Assembly (NCBI GenBank): GCA_020796225.1
Contig: CM036758.1
Location: forward strand, 61,963,274-62,027,273
Direction: 5' to 3'
DNA: 64,000 nucleotides
DNA from: Arion vulgaris
Lineage: Eukaryota > Mollusca > Gastropoda > Stylommatophora > Arionidae
The notes under the pieces were generated by a model that searched no databases, was not told the origin of the DNA, and saw only the letters and a program-made list of their open reading frames with translations. The position numbers were made by a program, and so were the translations under genes. Below, in pieces: positions 10,926-21,785 of this stretch. Every line of letters begins with the position of its first letter. Position 1 is the first letter of the stretch.

Positions 10926-11425
10926 AGTAATGGAACCAGACAAATGTCTGGTCAAACACTAGTAATAATTGTTATCTCTCTCTCTCTCTCTCTCTCTAGC
11001 GATCACCGCTTAGACTGATGTACCAGATCTCATATATTCTGCTGTTGTTTTTAGGGACTCTGTCCCTCCGTACAGCTTCTCATTTAATTCGATATTTTCC
11101 GGCCACGTTTCGTTTCTCAAGTCTGCTAGCAGTGGGCAGTCTTGCAGTAATAATTGTTATAAGAAGGAGAAGATGGAGATATCTTCGGCATACCTTGAAA
11201 AGAAATTATCAAAGAATACCGAAGAGGGCATTAAAGTGGGAGGCAAAGGGATCAAGAAAGAGAGAAGTTCTAGGAAAGCCCTGAAGTGAACTTTACTAGG
11301 AGAGGAAAGACATATCGGACTCAATTCCATGGAAGAGATTGAGCTAGTTACCCAGGACAGATTGGTATAGAGAGAAATTACACGTAGACACTATGTTAGG
11401 TAAAAACTGTACGAGATTATATATA
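10926..11425 (+). pseudogene. RTE-like LINE tail (Q family), split by RNaseH-2
   Basis: Reads caaacactagtaataattgt, then after the insertion continues aagaaggagaagatggagat, encoding the IIRRRRWR motif followed by RIPKRALKWEAKGSRKR. Several frameshifts follow. Same family as 29245 and 59850. Confidence 0.75.
10976..11145 (-). mobile_element. RNaseH-2 LINE 3' end, 5'-truncated insertion
   Basis: Minus-strand 3' terminus with an (AG)n tail (the ct run at 10976-10999), the conserved end gatctggtacatcagtctaa, and coding remnants homologous to 52010-52160. It is flanked by a perfect 15-bp duplication agtaataattgttat at 10961-10975 and 11146-11160. Confidence 0.9.
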
Positions 11426-11430
11426 TATAT

Positions 11431-11655
11431 CCTTTCGTGTCCTAATTGACACATAAGGTTTCCACAAGGGACCTCCACTGTTGCCGTTCTGCTGCCACTC
11501 CCTCAACTCTCTCTCCACCGTTCTGCTCCATATTTCCTTTGGACGTCCATGCCTTCTCTTCCCATCCGCCGCCCATCTGAGAGCTGTCCTAGTCAATGCC
11601 TCCACTGGCATACGACATACATGTCCAAACCACCTCCATCTTCATCTCCTAATAA
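11431..11655 (-). pseudogene. LINE RT C-terminal tail
   Basis: Minus-strand frame 11611-11417 reads MPVEALTRTALRWAADGKRR and HGRPKEIWSRTVERELREW, the R-rich end of an RTE-like protein. The 3' end meets an AT microsatellite at about 11420. Confidence 0.7.
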
Positions 11656-11670
11656 TGGTCATATATATGG

Positions 11671-11702
<32 letters not shown>

Positions 11703-12154
11703 TATGATCATATATACTTCATCAAACGTACAAGCTTTAACGTCACAGTTGTATACAAATAATTCAGTAATGCGGTTTATACCTCGATCTATTAAAACAA
11801 TTGGTCTACGTGAATTCCCGAAATAGTGAATTTCTAATATATTATAACGTTTCTGATGTGTTTTTTGTTTCCAATTATACTTGTGTTCAAACCTCATTTG
11901 TCTAGATTATCTACTCGACGAAACGCGTCTCATTGTCTCTGAGGAATTTCCAGCCTTTTCGTCTCGCTCTGTAAATTCTCTTACTCGAGGCACAACGGTA
12001 TCAACAATATGGTCTCATTTGGGAATAGATCGGTAGATCGATACTTTTGTTTCCTTGATTGTTTCGTGTTATCGTATAGGAAAATGGCAGTCCATATTTT
12101 GTAACTAATAAAATATGTTTGAAGGGAATGATTGTCTTCATAATCATTGGCGCC
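11656..12154. other. AT microsatellite and unassigned sequence
   Basis: (TA)n and palindromic TATATG stretches at 11660-11720. The minus-strand 82-codon frame 11897-11649 looks partly protein-like but lacks convincing splice sites. Confidence 0.4.
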
Positions 12155-12415
12155 TGTGTGGTTCCTGGGCTCGCAAGGGAAGCAAAGAATAGTGCCACTG
12201 CGACCTGCAAGGCATGTCGTAAGAGGCGACTGATGTAGGACCAAAGTAAGCTACCTTAGTAAATAAAAAGAATCGCAGAAATTGATGTGATGACCTACTT
12301 GTAGGTACATAACTGACACAAAGTACACTCGCTCTTAGGCTCAGATCACATACAAATCGCAAAGAGTGGTTAATAAGTGGTTGAAATGGTGAGTTCGAAG
12401 AAGAAGAAGAAGAAT
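12155..12415 (+). repeat. SINE-D, full length
   Basis: Reference copy: head gggctcgcaagggaagcaaa, core gacctgcaaggcatgtcgta plus agaggcgact, body, and (GAA)n tail at 12400-12415. The core word catgtcgtaagaggcgact is shared with SINE-E. Confidence 0.85.
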
Positions 12416-12667
12416 TGCAATAGGTTTCCAGAAATGGTTCGGTTCTTCTCTGCATAAAATCACACACCATGTGAGGTTGAGAGTATTACACAAAGAACGT
12501 GCTCCATTATCTAATCCTGACTCTGTGTGGCAGCCCCGGGATTAGAATAACAGAAAGTAAAGAAAGAAAGATGATATATCTACGCCTGTCGATCCACTTA
12601 TTTTTGAAACGGTATTTTGGAGACGAATTTACCTAGGTAACAATGACATTAAAACTAGGATTCTTGT

Positions 12668-12780
12668 TGAGCTACTGAGTTCGTCCTTTGCACAACATTC
12701 TCGGTAGATGGCGGGTCATGTCTACCGACAAGAACGAAGCCAGATGGGGAAAATCCGATGCACTGAAGTCAATTCTTCCC
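12668..12780 (+). repeat. SINE-C, 3' fragment
   Basis: Matches the 3' half of SINE-C (ctcggtagatggcg, then atgcactgaagtcaattctt). Confidence 0.65.
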
Positions 12781-12922
12781 TTACGTAACTTAGACATTGA
12801 AACACATTTCAAAGATATAGAAAATATTTCAGTTACGTCCCTTCCGTTTAGTTCACACAAAATATTATAAAGAAGAAAAAAATCAAGTTCAATAACTCTT
12901 AAAATATTGATGGATTTCTTAC

Positions 12923-13063
12923 CTCCCCTGTATCATATGCAAGAATAGATCGTATTGTCTTGTGAAGAATAGAATATGAGGGGAAAGCTTGCAATGTAGA
13001 GAACACAATGCATTGACAATCAGATAACAGTAGAATGAGACAAAGAAAGTACTTGAGGTTCAT
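12923..13063 (-). CDS. candidate first coding exon of a secreted protein
   Basis: On the minus strand an ATG at 13063-13061 opens 47 codons that end exactly at a strong 5' splice site, GAG|GTAAGA (donor at 12922-12921), giving a phase-0 intron. The N terminus MNLKYFLCLILLLSDCQC is a typical signal peptide: one early lysine, then a hydrophobic core, with cleavage plausible after QC or after VFS. The rest (LQAFPSYSILHKTIRSILAY) is unfamiliar. The base at -3 is G. The frame stays open upstream to 13138, but that part enters a SINE-D fragment. Later exons would lie below 12.9 kb; I found none with matching phase. It may be a gene start, a gene relic or chance. Confidence 0.4.
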
Positions 13064-13112
13064 TGCAAAATGTGATTGAATATAGTGACAATAAGAGCAC
13101 ATTCGTCCGCAT

Positions 13113-13200
13113 GTTGCTGATGCCCACAAGGAAAGCAAAGAATAGCTAATAATGATGTGATCTACAAAGCTTTTCGTAAGTGACGGTTAAGGTAGGGTTC
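13113..13200 (+). repeat. SINE-D, 5' fragment
   Basis: Contains the head caaggaaagcaaagaatag and a diverged core (cttttcgtaagtgacgg). Confidence 0.55.
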
Positions 13201-13229
13201 GACTTGGTGCTGACTACCTCATACGATGA

Positions 13230-13341
13230 AAGAGCTGTAAAATCCAGCCTATCATTAAATCGCATGACTTTGTTGAGGGCCTATGTCCTAGCCGAGGTTT
13301 AAACGGCGCGAGAGAGATAGATAGAGAGAGAGAGATATTGA
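13230..13341 (+). pseudogene. LINE 3' end with (GA) tail
   Basis: ttgttgagggcctatgtcct resembles the 3' end at 50170 (ggttgagggcatatgcccaa), followed by a GAGAGA tail at 13307-13338. Confidence 0.5.
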
Positions 13342-13395
13342 AGATCGCATTATAATGAGATAATTGAATGACCTGAGAATCTTTGTACAGTGGAC
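13342..13395 (+). repeat. isolated monomer of the 71-bp repeat
   Basis: The words gagataattgaatgacctga and gaatctttgtacagtgg match the array unit at 14215-14632 (gagataatttatgacttgag, gaatccctgtaaagtgg). It lies 0.8 kb from the array. Confidence 0.55.
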
Positions 13396-13407
13396 AACTG
13401 AATAAAA

Positions 13408-13565
13408 ATATCTTCACCATCTTCAAAATTACATCGGGAACCCTCGTCGGTGCTACGGATTCTGTGCACTGCAGCGAAGATCTTCCTGTGTAGGAAAGAT
13501 ATTGGAACACTCATGGTTAACTCACCGAAGTGTAAATATGATGATCCTATCAATTTTTAAAAAAA
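13408..13565 (+). repeat. SINE-A, 3' part
   Basis: ttcaccatcttcaaaattac, then cggtgctacggattctgtgc and gatcttcctgtgtaggaaag, as in other SINE-A 3' halves. Confidence 0.7.
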
Positions 13566-13669
13566 AATTTTTAATAGAAATGTTCCGAACCACATGGGAT
13601 GCACTTTAATATTATAAATAAAAAGACAGTCAACATGTATTAATTAAGGGTCTCCGGGGACAACAAATT

Positions 13670-13915
13670 TACCCGACGCAGGATTGGAACCACAAACCTT
13701 TATTTCTTACGCCACCCGTTGCCTTGCAAGCACTGTTCGATCGAATCTAACCTGATTTTTCTGTGTTCTGTAGTCGACTCTGTTGGAAAAAGACACGACT
13801 ACGTAAAGCTCTTATTTTGGAGAGCTAGCTGGTTGTGCTCTGAAAACTGCTTGTCTACAAGGCTAGATAATGGGTATCGTAAGAAATTGAGGTTTGTGGT
13901 TCAAATTATGTGTTT
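13670..13915. repeat. inverted pair of tRNA-like SINE pieces
   Basis: The left arm (13681-13735: ggaaccacaaacct, ttcttac, ttgccttgcaagc) is the imperfect reverse complement of the right arm (13850-13910: gcttgtctacaaggc, cgtaagaaattgaggtttgt, ggttc). The ggtttgtggttcaaat end resembles a B box. The two could fold into a long imperfect hairpin. Confidence 0.5.
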
Positions 13916-14044
13916 GACATATTGGGGTTTTTTCCGGAGAACCTTATAACTTGTTTAATGTCGATTTATTTACCGTTTTGTATATGGGAGCATAGTCTAC
14001 TGACATTGAAACTACATTACAATAAAACGACTTATATTTTCTAG

Positions 14045-14632
14045 TCAGTTGTAATTGAATGGAGCAACAATAAGTTCATATTACAATGAGGTAATGGCAT
14101 GACTTCAAAAGATATTTCAAATGAAACGCAAAGAAATAATAATGAGACCACATTACCCTGGAGATAAATTGGATACTTTAGAATCTTTAGGTAATTTAGA
14201 ATCCCGTTGAATGTCAACAATGATATCATTTTATAGAAGATAATTTATGATTGAGAATCCTGTAAATGAAACACGCTGTAGCAACAATGATACCATTTTA
14301 CTAGAAGATAATTTATTATATGAGAATCCTGTAAAGTGGAACACGCTGTAGCAACAATGATACCATTTTACTAGGAGATAATTTATGACTTGAGAATCCC
14401 TGTAAAGTGGAACATGCTGTAGCAACAATGATACCATTTTATTAGGAGATAATTTATGACTTGAGAATCCCTGAAAAATGAACACGCTGTAGCAACAATG
14501 ATACCATTTTACTAGAGATAATTTATGACTTGAGAATCCTGTAAAGTGGAACACGCTGTAGCAACAATGATACCATTTTACTAGGAGATAATTTATGACT
14601 TGAGAATCCCTGTAAAGTGGAGAAAAATGTTG
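14045..14632. repeat. 71-bp minisatellite, about 6 good units plus degenerate start
   Basis: Unit gataccattttactaggaga, taatttatgacttgagaatc, cctgtaaagtggaacacgct, gtagcaacaat. Regular from 14215; 14045-14214 holds decayed units. Confidence 0.85.
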
Positions 14633-15204
14633 GCAAATAAGACAAGTGGATAAAAAACAGAATAAAGATAGAAAGACGATGTGCTAATAAGGATGCAGTA
14701 ACAAAAATGAAGAAGAATAGGCTAGGATATTTGAAAACATACGTTGTATGCACGAGAAGAAACATGGCGTTGATGACATTGGAAACCTCTAATATATGTA
14801 ATCATTTTCCTGACTGAATAAATACGCCAATAAATCGCCATCATCTCTCGCTACTCGTGCGTGGAAATATCATTTCGTTCAGCTGCCTTTCAGAATAAGA
14901 AGCAAGCAGGAACATCTCATCCATGGCGCTTCAATAAACTGCCCTTTGTCCAGTAGACTATTTCTAGCTGCTACATTATTTTGTATGAAATATGATGGAT
15001 AGCTTAAAAGGCAGTGGTTTTCAAAATGGTAGATCTAGTACTGAAAGTATTTTCTGAAGGATAGTGAAACATTCATTCTATCTTCTACTTTTCTCTAATC
15101 TTGTTTAACTTCACAACGTCAGAATACAAACAAGATTTATAAAACGGGATTTTGTGTACGCTTCATAAATAATGTTTTTACATTAATTTTCTCCCAACAT
15201 TATG
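14633..15204. other. unassigned spacer
   Basis: No family recognised. The stretch 14700-14790 (aatgaagaagaataggctag, ttgatgacattggaaac) vaguely recalls LINE tails such as 51385-51440. Confidence 0.35.
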
Positions 15205-15735
15205 CTGTTATTTCTGAAGTCCACCTTTTGCGTGTACGGTCTTTTACTTTGTATCCACTGTGTCGTAGTAGCAGTGCTCTTTGAGGGTCTGTCTGTTGAT
15301 AATTTGCATATTTGGTCGAAGAATTTAATTACATTTTTTTTTAATGAAGATCAGTCTGATGTTGTACCCACTTTTTTCCTTGTGTCTTCATTTCTAAACC
15401 GGTCTCTTCTTGATACTCTAGCATTCTGCGTAGACACTTCATCTCTGTCGTGACTGTTTTCTTCTATCGTTTGATGTCAGCGTCCAGGTTTGGCACTGAC
15501 AGCATAATGTTAGGAGAAAAATTGTGTTGTACAGTTCTCGTTTAGTGTTCATGGTGACATGTTTACATTTCAAAATTGATGTCATTCGTTCTTTGATTTG
15601 ATCAGCTTTATTACATCCATGTTGGATTTCGTTAGATATTCCTCCACCTGCTGAATATATGCTCCCTATGTATTTAAAGTCTTTGAGAGATGTGCTGGCA
15701 ACACAGATGGAGCAACAAATCTACAATTAAATCTC
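15205..15735 (-). pseudogene. RTE-like LINE, RT thumb and tail
   Basis: On the minus strand, from about 15690: IGSIYSAGGGISNEIQHGCN, then KAD, a stretch ending RELYNTIFLLTLC, then decayed tail text. This is the region after the polymerase active site (the YLGS motif in the thumb). Homologous to 47416-48105 on the plus strand. Confidence 0.75.
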
Positions 15736-15887
15736 TACATTTTTATAAAGGAATACGTGATAATGGATTCCGTTTAAAGTTATGTTTTTTTTCCCGGTGA
15801 ATGTTTTGTCTAAATTCATTCTTCGAAATATTTTTATTCAATTTTGAAAATACAGCACGGGGTCACGAGACTTTTTCTATTTAAAGG

Positions 15888-16137
15888 GTTTTAAAGCCGA
15901 AGGATTTACTTCATTGCACAGGGTTTTACCCAATACGGCTCAGTCCTCTCTCGCAGAAATGGCACGCCACCTGCCGAGAGTATTGCACAAAGCATCAACT
16001 CCGAAGTTCCAGCAACAATCCTAGGTGTCGCTGGATAAAAACTGTACTCGTGAACAGAACGGCGTAGTCCGGATTCGAACCCACGACCTACGACTCAGAA
16101 GGCAAAGCGCTTAACCACTCAACCACAGAGACTCCCT
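15888..16137 (-). repeat. SINE-C, near full length
   Basis: Reverse complement begins ggctgagtggttaagcgct, with a B box gtgggttcgaatccggacta, and ends at the gccgaaggatttacttc region (15897). Confidence 0.85.
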
Positions 16138-16229
16138 GTCTATATTAGAGAAAAGAGTTCGAAATTCTAAAATGTTGAGAACCACTGGGTTATGGCACCC
16201 TTATGTTTATAATATGTGTTTGTTATCAT

Positions 16230-16245
16230 GCTAATAATACAATAT

Positions 16246-16286
<41 letters not shown>

Positions 16287-16290
16287 ATAA
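16230..16290. repeat. (AG)n microsatellite
   Basis: Pure AG run of about 34 bases at 16250-16283. Confidence 0.9.
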
Positions 16291-16369
16291 GGAACAATAT
16301 TTAAATCATTTGCAATTCTTATTCATCTGTTTTGGCAAGGAATAAATAATACAAGTCTGAAGATGTGTG

Positions 16370-16606
16370 TAAAAGCGAAGAATTGACTTCATTGTACCGG
16401 GTTTTGTAACATGGCTCCGTGCCTGTTGGAATAAATGGCACGCCATCTGTCGATAGTTTTGCACAAAGCCCGAACTCCGTAGCTCCGGGAACAATTCATG
16501 AAAGAACTCATGAAAAATGTACACATGTGATTCATTACGGATTCGAATCCCCAACCTTCAGAGCTTCAGCCAAACGTCTTAAACTGCTCCGTCACAGAGA
16601 CCACAC
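16370..16606 (-). repeat. SINE-C copy whose head runs into the 47-bp array
   Basis: 3' end gcgaagaattgacttcattg at 16376; B-box complement gattcgaatccccaacc at 16539; head end cttaaactgctccgtcacag at 16578-16597 followed by agacc. Confidence 0.8.
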
Positions 16607-17515
16607 CTTCCATCTTACAAGTCTAGTCAACTGCTCCATCATAGACCACACCTTCCATCTTACAAGTCTAGTCAACTGCTCCATCATAGAGACCACACCT
16701 TCCATCTTACAAGTCTAGTCAACTGCTCCATCATAGAGACCACACCTTCCATCTTACAAGTCTAGTCAACTGCTCCGTCATAGACCACACCTTCCATCTT
16801 ACAAGTCTAGTCAACTGCTCCATCATAGAGACCACACCTTCCATCTTACAAGTCTAGTCAACTGCTCCATCATAGACCACACCTTCCATCTTACAAGTCT
16901 AGTCAACTGCTCCGTCATAGAGATCACACCTTCAATCTTACAAGTTTTGTCAACTGCTCCATCATAGAGACCACACCTTCCATCTTACAAGTCTAGTCAA
17001 CTGCTCCGTCATAGAGACCACACCTTCCATCTTACAAGTCTAGTCAACTGCTCCATCATAGAGACCACACCTTCCATCTTACAAGTCTAGTCAACTGCTC
17101 CATCATAGAGACCACACCTTCCATCTTACAAGTCTAGTCAACTGCTCCATCATAGAGACCACACCTTCCATCTTACAAGTCTAGTCAACTGCTCCATCAT
17201 AGAGACCACACCTTCCATCTTACAAGTCTAGTCAACTGCTCCATCATAGAGACCACACCTTCCATCTTACAAGTCTAGTCAACTGTCCATCATAGAGACC
17301 ACACCTTCCATCTTACAAGTCTAGTCAACTGCTCCGTCATAGAGACCACACCTTCCATCTTACAAGTCTAGTCAACTGCTCCGTCATAGAGACCACACCT
17401 TCCATCTTACAAGTCTAGTCAACTGCTCCATCATAGACCACACCTTCCATCTTACAAGTCTAGTCAACTGCTCCATCATAGAGACCACACCTTCTATCTT
17501 ACAAGTCTAGTCCAT
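16586..17515. repeat. 47-bp minisatellite (45-bp variant), about 20 units
   Basis: Unit catagagaccacaccttcca, tcttacaagtctagtcaact, gctccat. Variants lack the ga of gagacc (45 bp). The part actgctccgtcatagagacc matches the terminal bases of the adjacent SINE-C head (actgctccgtcacagagacc), so the unit spans the SINE/flank junction. Confidence 0.95.
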
Positions 17516-17554
17516 AGAATAATGAACACATAGAAAGTCTAGTGTCGAAAATAA

Positions 17555-17735
17555 CTGAAATATATAGCACAAGTCTCAATTAGAAAAGTTCGGAAGCATA
17601 TAGCACAAAGTCTAAATTAGAAAAGTTCAGAAGCATACAGCACAAAGTCTAAAATAGAAAAGTACGGAAGCATATAGCAAAAAGTCTAAATTATAAAATA
17701 AGGAAGCATATAGCACAAAGTCTAATAAAGAAAAG
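17555..17735. repeat. about 37-bp minisatellite, five units
   Basis: Unit gaagcatatagcacaaagtc plus taaattagaaaagttcg, imperfect. Confidence 0.85.
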
Positions 17736-17740
17736 ATTAC

Positions 17741-18222
17741 CCCCACGCCACATGGACACCCACACCCTATACCCCACCACCCACACACCCACCCACATTG
17801 AATGTAATACTATACTTATTTAATAAGAATATGATGAGACATTATTGTCAAATTAATTTTCTTCACTATTGCTCAACATAGAATTCATAATCCTCTTATA
17901 TTTTAACCCACTCAACATCGAAATTAGATACTTTCGAAAATATTGTTCTCTTCTGACCAAAAGATCCAATTTGTGGAAGAAAACGAAAGAAAGGATTTGT
18001 AATATCAATACACTCATCGATAATTGATAATGTGAAAAGGGAAGTAATTTTAATGGGTCACGTATTTTTACCGGATTGTCCAACTTACTTTGCAGAACTG
18101 TGCATCGGAAGACGAAATGATAAAGTAAATCGGTCTGTTCTTAAGCGAGGAAGGAGAACAGGCTAACTTTTTTATTGGTTATTTGTTACTGAACAGATGT
18201 CATAGTGTTTCGGACAGACCCA
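17741..18222. other. unassigned spacer
   Basis: Begins with a C/A-rich tract (cccacccacacaccc type, 17740-17800). I see no gene. Confidence 0.4.
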
Positions 18223-18455
18223 TGGGGGAGGGGAGCCAGTGCTCAGTCTCCCAGCAGATATCGAAGGGTTGCGTACTAATGGTTTTGGTGACTCGCTAGT
18301 TAAGCACGCTCCTCATTCTACCCCTCATACGGCGGGGATACACTGATAATAGGAAAAGCAGGTCTTCACGCATAAATCAGTCAGAAACGCCGTACAAGGC
18401 GTCGCTGACTACGTCTGAATTCATAACGGTCTAACGCAGAAGAAGAAGAAATGTA
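18223..18455 (+). repeat. SINE-K copy
   Basis: ccatgggggaggggagccag through gtctgaattcataacggtct and an aacgcagaagaagaag tail. The 3' half recurs at 22368-22505, and the terminal aacgcagaagaagaag matches SINE-E1 ends. Confidence 0.65.
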
Positions 18456-18519
18456 TCCAGTTCTTCTTGTACATCATGTAGTATACAATTTCTTTTATAG
18501 CTAGATAGATTCGAAATCT

Positions 18520-18560
18520 CCCGTTGTTGCCCGGGCTCGCAAGGAGCAAAAATCGTAATC
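18520..18560 (+). repeat. SINE-D head fragment
   Basis: cccgggctcgcaaggagcaa, matching only the first bases of SINE-D. Confidence 0.45.
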
Positions 18561-18663
18561 AATCTATCTAGATATCTGAGCAAGGGAAAACTGATCGCAA
18601 AAGTGGAAGAAAGAAAGGAGAAGAAGAAGTAGAAAAAGGTCGAAATAGAAGAAGAGGTAGAAG

Positions 18664-18935
18664 TCTTCTTTCTTCATCTCCGAACGTTCCACATCGATCA
18701 CTTGTTAAACAACTCTTTACGATGTGTATGTGATCTGAGTCTAAAAGCGATTATACGTTGTGCCAGTTATACGCCTACAAGTGTGCCAGCAGATTTGCGA
18801 CGCTTTCTGTGACGCTTTTTATTTACTAGGGTAGCTTCCTAAGCCCTATCCCAGTCGTCTCTCGTCTCTTACTACATGTCTTGTAGGTCGCAGTGTTACT
18901 ATTCTTTTCTCCCTTTGCAATCCCTGGCAACACAC
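18664..18935 (-). repeat. SINE-D copy
   Basis: Tail cttctttcttcatctccgaa, body gcgattatacgttgtgcc, core complement ctacatgtcttgtaggtcgc. Confidence 0.8.
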
Positions 18936-19976
18936 GAGAGGAACTTACAAGGGAAATTGTATCATTTAAATAATGAACATGAAATTTGATAAAATATATC
19001 ATACAAACTGTCATATCAAAATGACGTAATAAAAATATTAATTGTCATTTGTGGCATATCTTGAAGGCGTCCACTATTTTACCGATTTCCTCGTTTGAAC
19101 AGAAATACAACATAATTGTCATCGTCTGTATAAAGATCTCTATAAGAAAGCCATCTGTGGTAATTGGCCAACCTTCGGGGTTTTATTTCCCCATATCAAT
19201 CTTCTTCTCACCGTTGTACACCTAATTATTTAGTTACAATTTTGCAATATCTTCACAGAATGAATGATTAATTTTGCTGCTTTTCACATGTTTCATGAAC
19301 TTTCATTTACTTTGATTTTTTTTTCTTCCGCCTTTTTTCAAATTTCTGCTGCATCTGCTTTTCTTTACTAAACCGTCCGAGAAATATACGACCAATCCTC
19401 GTTGAGCAGTGGGTAGTAATCTACGTTGAAGCCTTTTTGTCACAAATGACTTGTGATCGATGCCGGATCTTGATCCCCTCCTCCATATTTCTGGCATCCT
19501 TAAAAATATAGTTTTTGAATTGTTCGAAATTCTTCATGATAAAAATGTGTCGGTTTGAATCTTTCTCTTTCAGTTTCATGTAAATTGGTCATGCTATATC
19601 CTGTTTTTTTACTGGACAAAATTCACTGTCTTTTCTATGTCCATTTGATTGTTCATCTCAGTTCCGCACCCTCAGGGCAGGTCTTACTTATGTGGTCATT
19701 TCATTCTGGGCAGTCTTAAAGTACATGTTACAGTATATGAATTCCAATTCTGGTTTGCATTTTCATGTGTTTGAATTCCAATTCTGAAGTAAATGTTCGG
19801 ATATCTGAATTCCAATACTAGAAATAACTTTATTCCTATATAGTTTGAGATACCCTCTAGAAATGTCTTTAGTACTATATAGTTTGAGATACCCTCTAGA
19901 AATGTTCCCATTCACACACAGCCTGGGAACACCTCTAGACATAAGCCATTGTTATCGTATTTTAGAAACATCTTTC
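18936..19976. other. unassigned, with small duplications
   Basis: 19735-19830 repeats gaattccaattctg three times, and 19838-19905 repeats tagtttgagataccctctag twice. A minus-strand 64-codon frame at 19497-19303 has no family I know. Confidence 0.4.
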
Positions 19977-20153
19977 CAGGGCCGTGCCGTTCTATGATAC
20001 AGAGAGGCAGCCGCATCAGACGGATTGTAAGGGGAGGCGGCATAAACAGCGAAATCAAAATCACAATGGAAGGTTATTTTAAAGAAAAAAACTTTTAATG
20101 GGCGATATTTCGAAGACATGCATCATACTGAAAAAATATACCGCACGGCCCTG
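19977..20153. mobile_element. hAT-type MITE, 177 bp
   Basis: Terminal inverted repeats cagggccgtgc and gcacggccctg. Flanked by a perfect 8-bp duplication catctttc at 19969-19976 and 20154-20161, the length made by hAT transposases. No coding capacity. Confidence 0.9.
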
Positions 20154-20479
20154 CATCTTTCCATATATATATATAGTTTTCGTAACCTTCTATAAACGTC
20201 CGCTGTCGTGTTTTGTTACAGATATCTTTCATAAATTCCTTTGAGATTTCATGTTATTAATCTAACCCCTTTAGAGAATAAAGCTGGGGTAGGATGTTTT
20301 TACTGGGATCAGTCTGTTTTCAGTAGGTCCATACCACCTGAATATAACATTGATGTACAGAACAAACACTTGATGATGATGACAGTGGAAATAGAGTTAT
20401 AAACTTGGATGTACTGTAATAATGTATTTTTGATTTATTTTTATTTATTTTTTATGAGAATGTTTCTTTTTACTTTTTT

Positions 20480-20507
20480 GATATATATATATATATATAT
20501 ATATATC
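20480..20507. repeat. (TA)n microsatellite
   Basis: Run of tatata at 20480-20507, directly at the 3' end of the SINE-E3 copy. Confidence 0.9.
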
Positions 20508-20511
20508 TGCG

Positions 20512-20866
20512 ATCACCTAAAGACCAATGTACCAGATCTCTCCCTAAATTCATTCATGTGGAAATCTGATTCATGCAGCCTTAGCATGGGTGGGTTTCGT
20601 CACATCTTCAGCACCATTTGGAGCTCTGGTGCTTATCCTTCGGCGATGTGTCCGGATTCAGCCAGCGTTTACTGGGTTCGCTCTCCGTTAGCCTTTCGCT
20701 GTCCCCAGTCGTCCTGCAAGGCAACATTTTGACTTCTACACATTTAGGACACGTGCATCAGATTTCATCCAAACCTCCTTAGTCGCCTCTTACGACATGC
20801 GGGGCAGGTAACAGTGGTTCCATTCTTTACACCCCAAATTTGGGTCCCGGTAACCACTCGGGCGCT
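20512..20866 (-). repeat. SINE-E3 copy
   Basis: Reverse complement: SINE-E head and core (gtcgcctcttacgacatgcg at 20782), then a different body (aaggctgcatgaatcagatt, ggataagcaccagagctcca) and the 3' end gatctggtacattggtc that RNaseH-2 LINEs also carry. Confidence 0.8.
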
Positions 20867-21204
20867 TATTTATATCAGATTTCTGAGAATATTTATATTA
20901 ACATTTTGTTATTCATAAAAATGCAAGATACAATTGAGGCTATATATGTTTTTGGCGCAGCTATGGCTCAGCACATACATAGAAGATAAAGGGTGTTCTC
21001 TATCGCACGTTGTTGCGCACGTTATGTATACCGATAGGTGCGGCAAGACGGAAAAAACTATGAAACCCCAGTAGATACATCAACCATCACAAAACGGGAG
21101 TTAGTCTAAACACACTGAAATACATGCTTATGAGGAGATCGAAGCAATTATAGACATGTACGATGTACGATGAATATTTTCCTCAAATGAACAATGAACA
21201 TTTG
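20867..21204. other. unassigned spacer
   Basis: No repeat or coding signal that I can identify. Confidence 0.4.
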
Positions 21205-21425
21205 TGTAGAATCATTTTGTAGAACATTTTCTATAAGAGAACATCAGGAAAGAAGCGAGAGGAAGACTACGAAAAAGATGGTTAGATGGCATAGCAGAAT
21301 CCGGTGAAAGAGCAAAAATAACAATCACCCAAGCCAACAGAACAGCGCATGACAAAAACAGAAAACCACGACACCGGGCAACAATCCGGTAGCAGTGTGA
21401 CGACATAAGAAGAAGAAGAAGTAGA
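21205..21425 (+). pseudogene. R-family LINE tail
   Basis: ggaagactacgaaaaagatg encodes the GRPRKRWLDGIAES-type end with one frame change. It ends cagtgtgacgacataagaag with an (AAG)n tail at 21408-21421. Confidence 0.7.
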
Positions 21426-21589
21426 ATCATGAACAGTGAGCTCTAAAAATCAAACTTGTTGTCTTGAAATTAACTCATTAATAGAAGATGAATTTGATGC
21501 GTTTCATAGTCACATAAACAAACAAATGAAGAAGTTCTGGAAACAAGAAGAAATTAATAGGAAATTGTTTCAATGTATTTTTTTTTTCC

Positions 21590-21785
21590 GATCCAGAAGC
21601 ACTTGAGCTTTTCAGCTCTTCGGCTCGGTGCCATGGACATCGTAACCCTTCGGTTCGGTGCCACGAACACCGTAAATCTGGGGAATCTGTGGCTTTTCTG
21701 CCATCCCGCGGAATTGAACCCGCACACACAGAGGGATAGTCACCCATAGTCCAACGCGCTACGAACACACTGGACAGACGGGCAA
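21590..21785 (-). repeat. SINE-J copy
   Basis: tRNA-derived: on the minus strand an A-box-like gtagcgcgttggac and a B-box-like gggttcaattccgcggga. The 3' part contains accgaagggttacgatgtcc. Second copy at 55165-55352. Confidence 0.75.

Noticed and set aside
11649..11897. Minus-strand 82-codon frame as an exon
   Set aside because: Part reads like protein, but its end is a TATATA microsatellite and no convincing acceptor or donor flanks it.
12490..12560. A next exon for the candidate at 12923-13063
   Set aside because: An acceptor-like ctgccacacag on the minus strand precedes an open frame, but the phase does not fit the phase-0 donor.
15202..15453. Plus-strand 83-codon frame with a hydrophobic start
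   Set aside because: It is the complement of a LINE RT tail on the minus strand.
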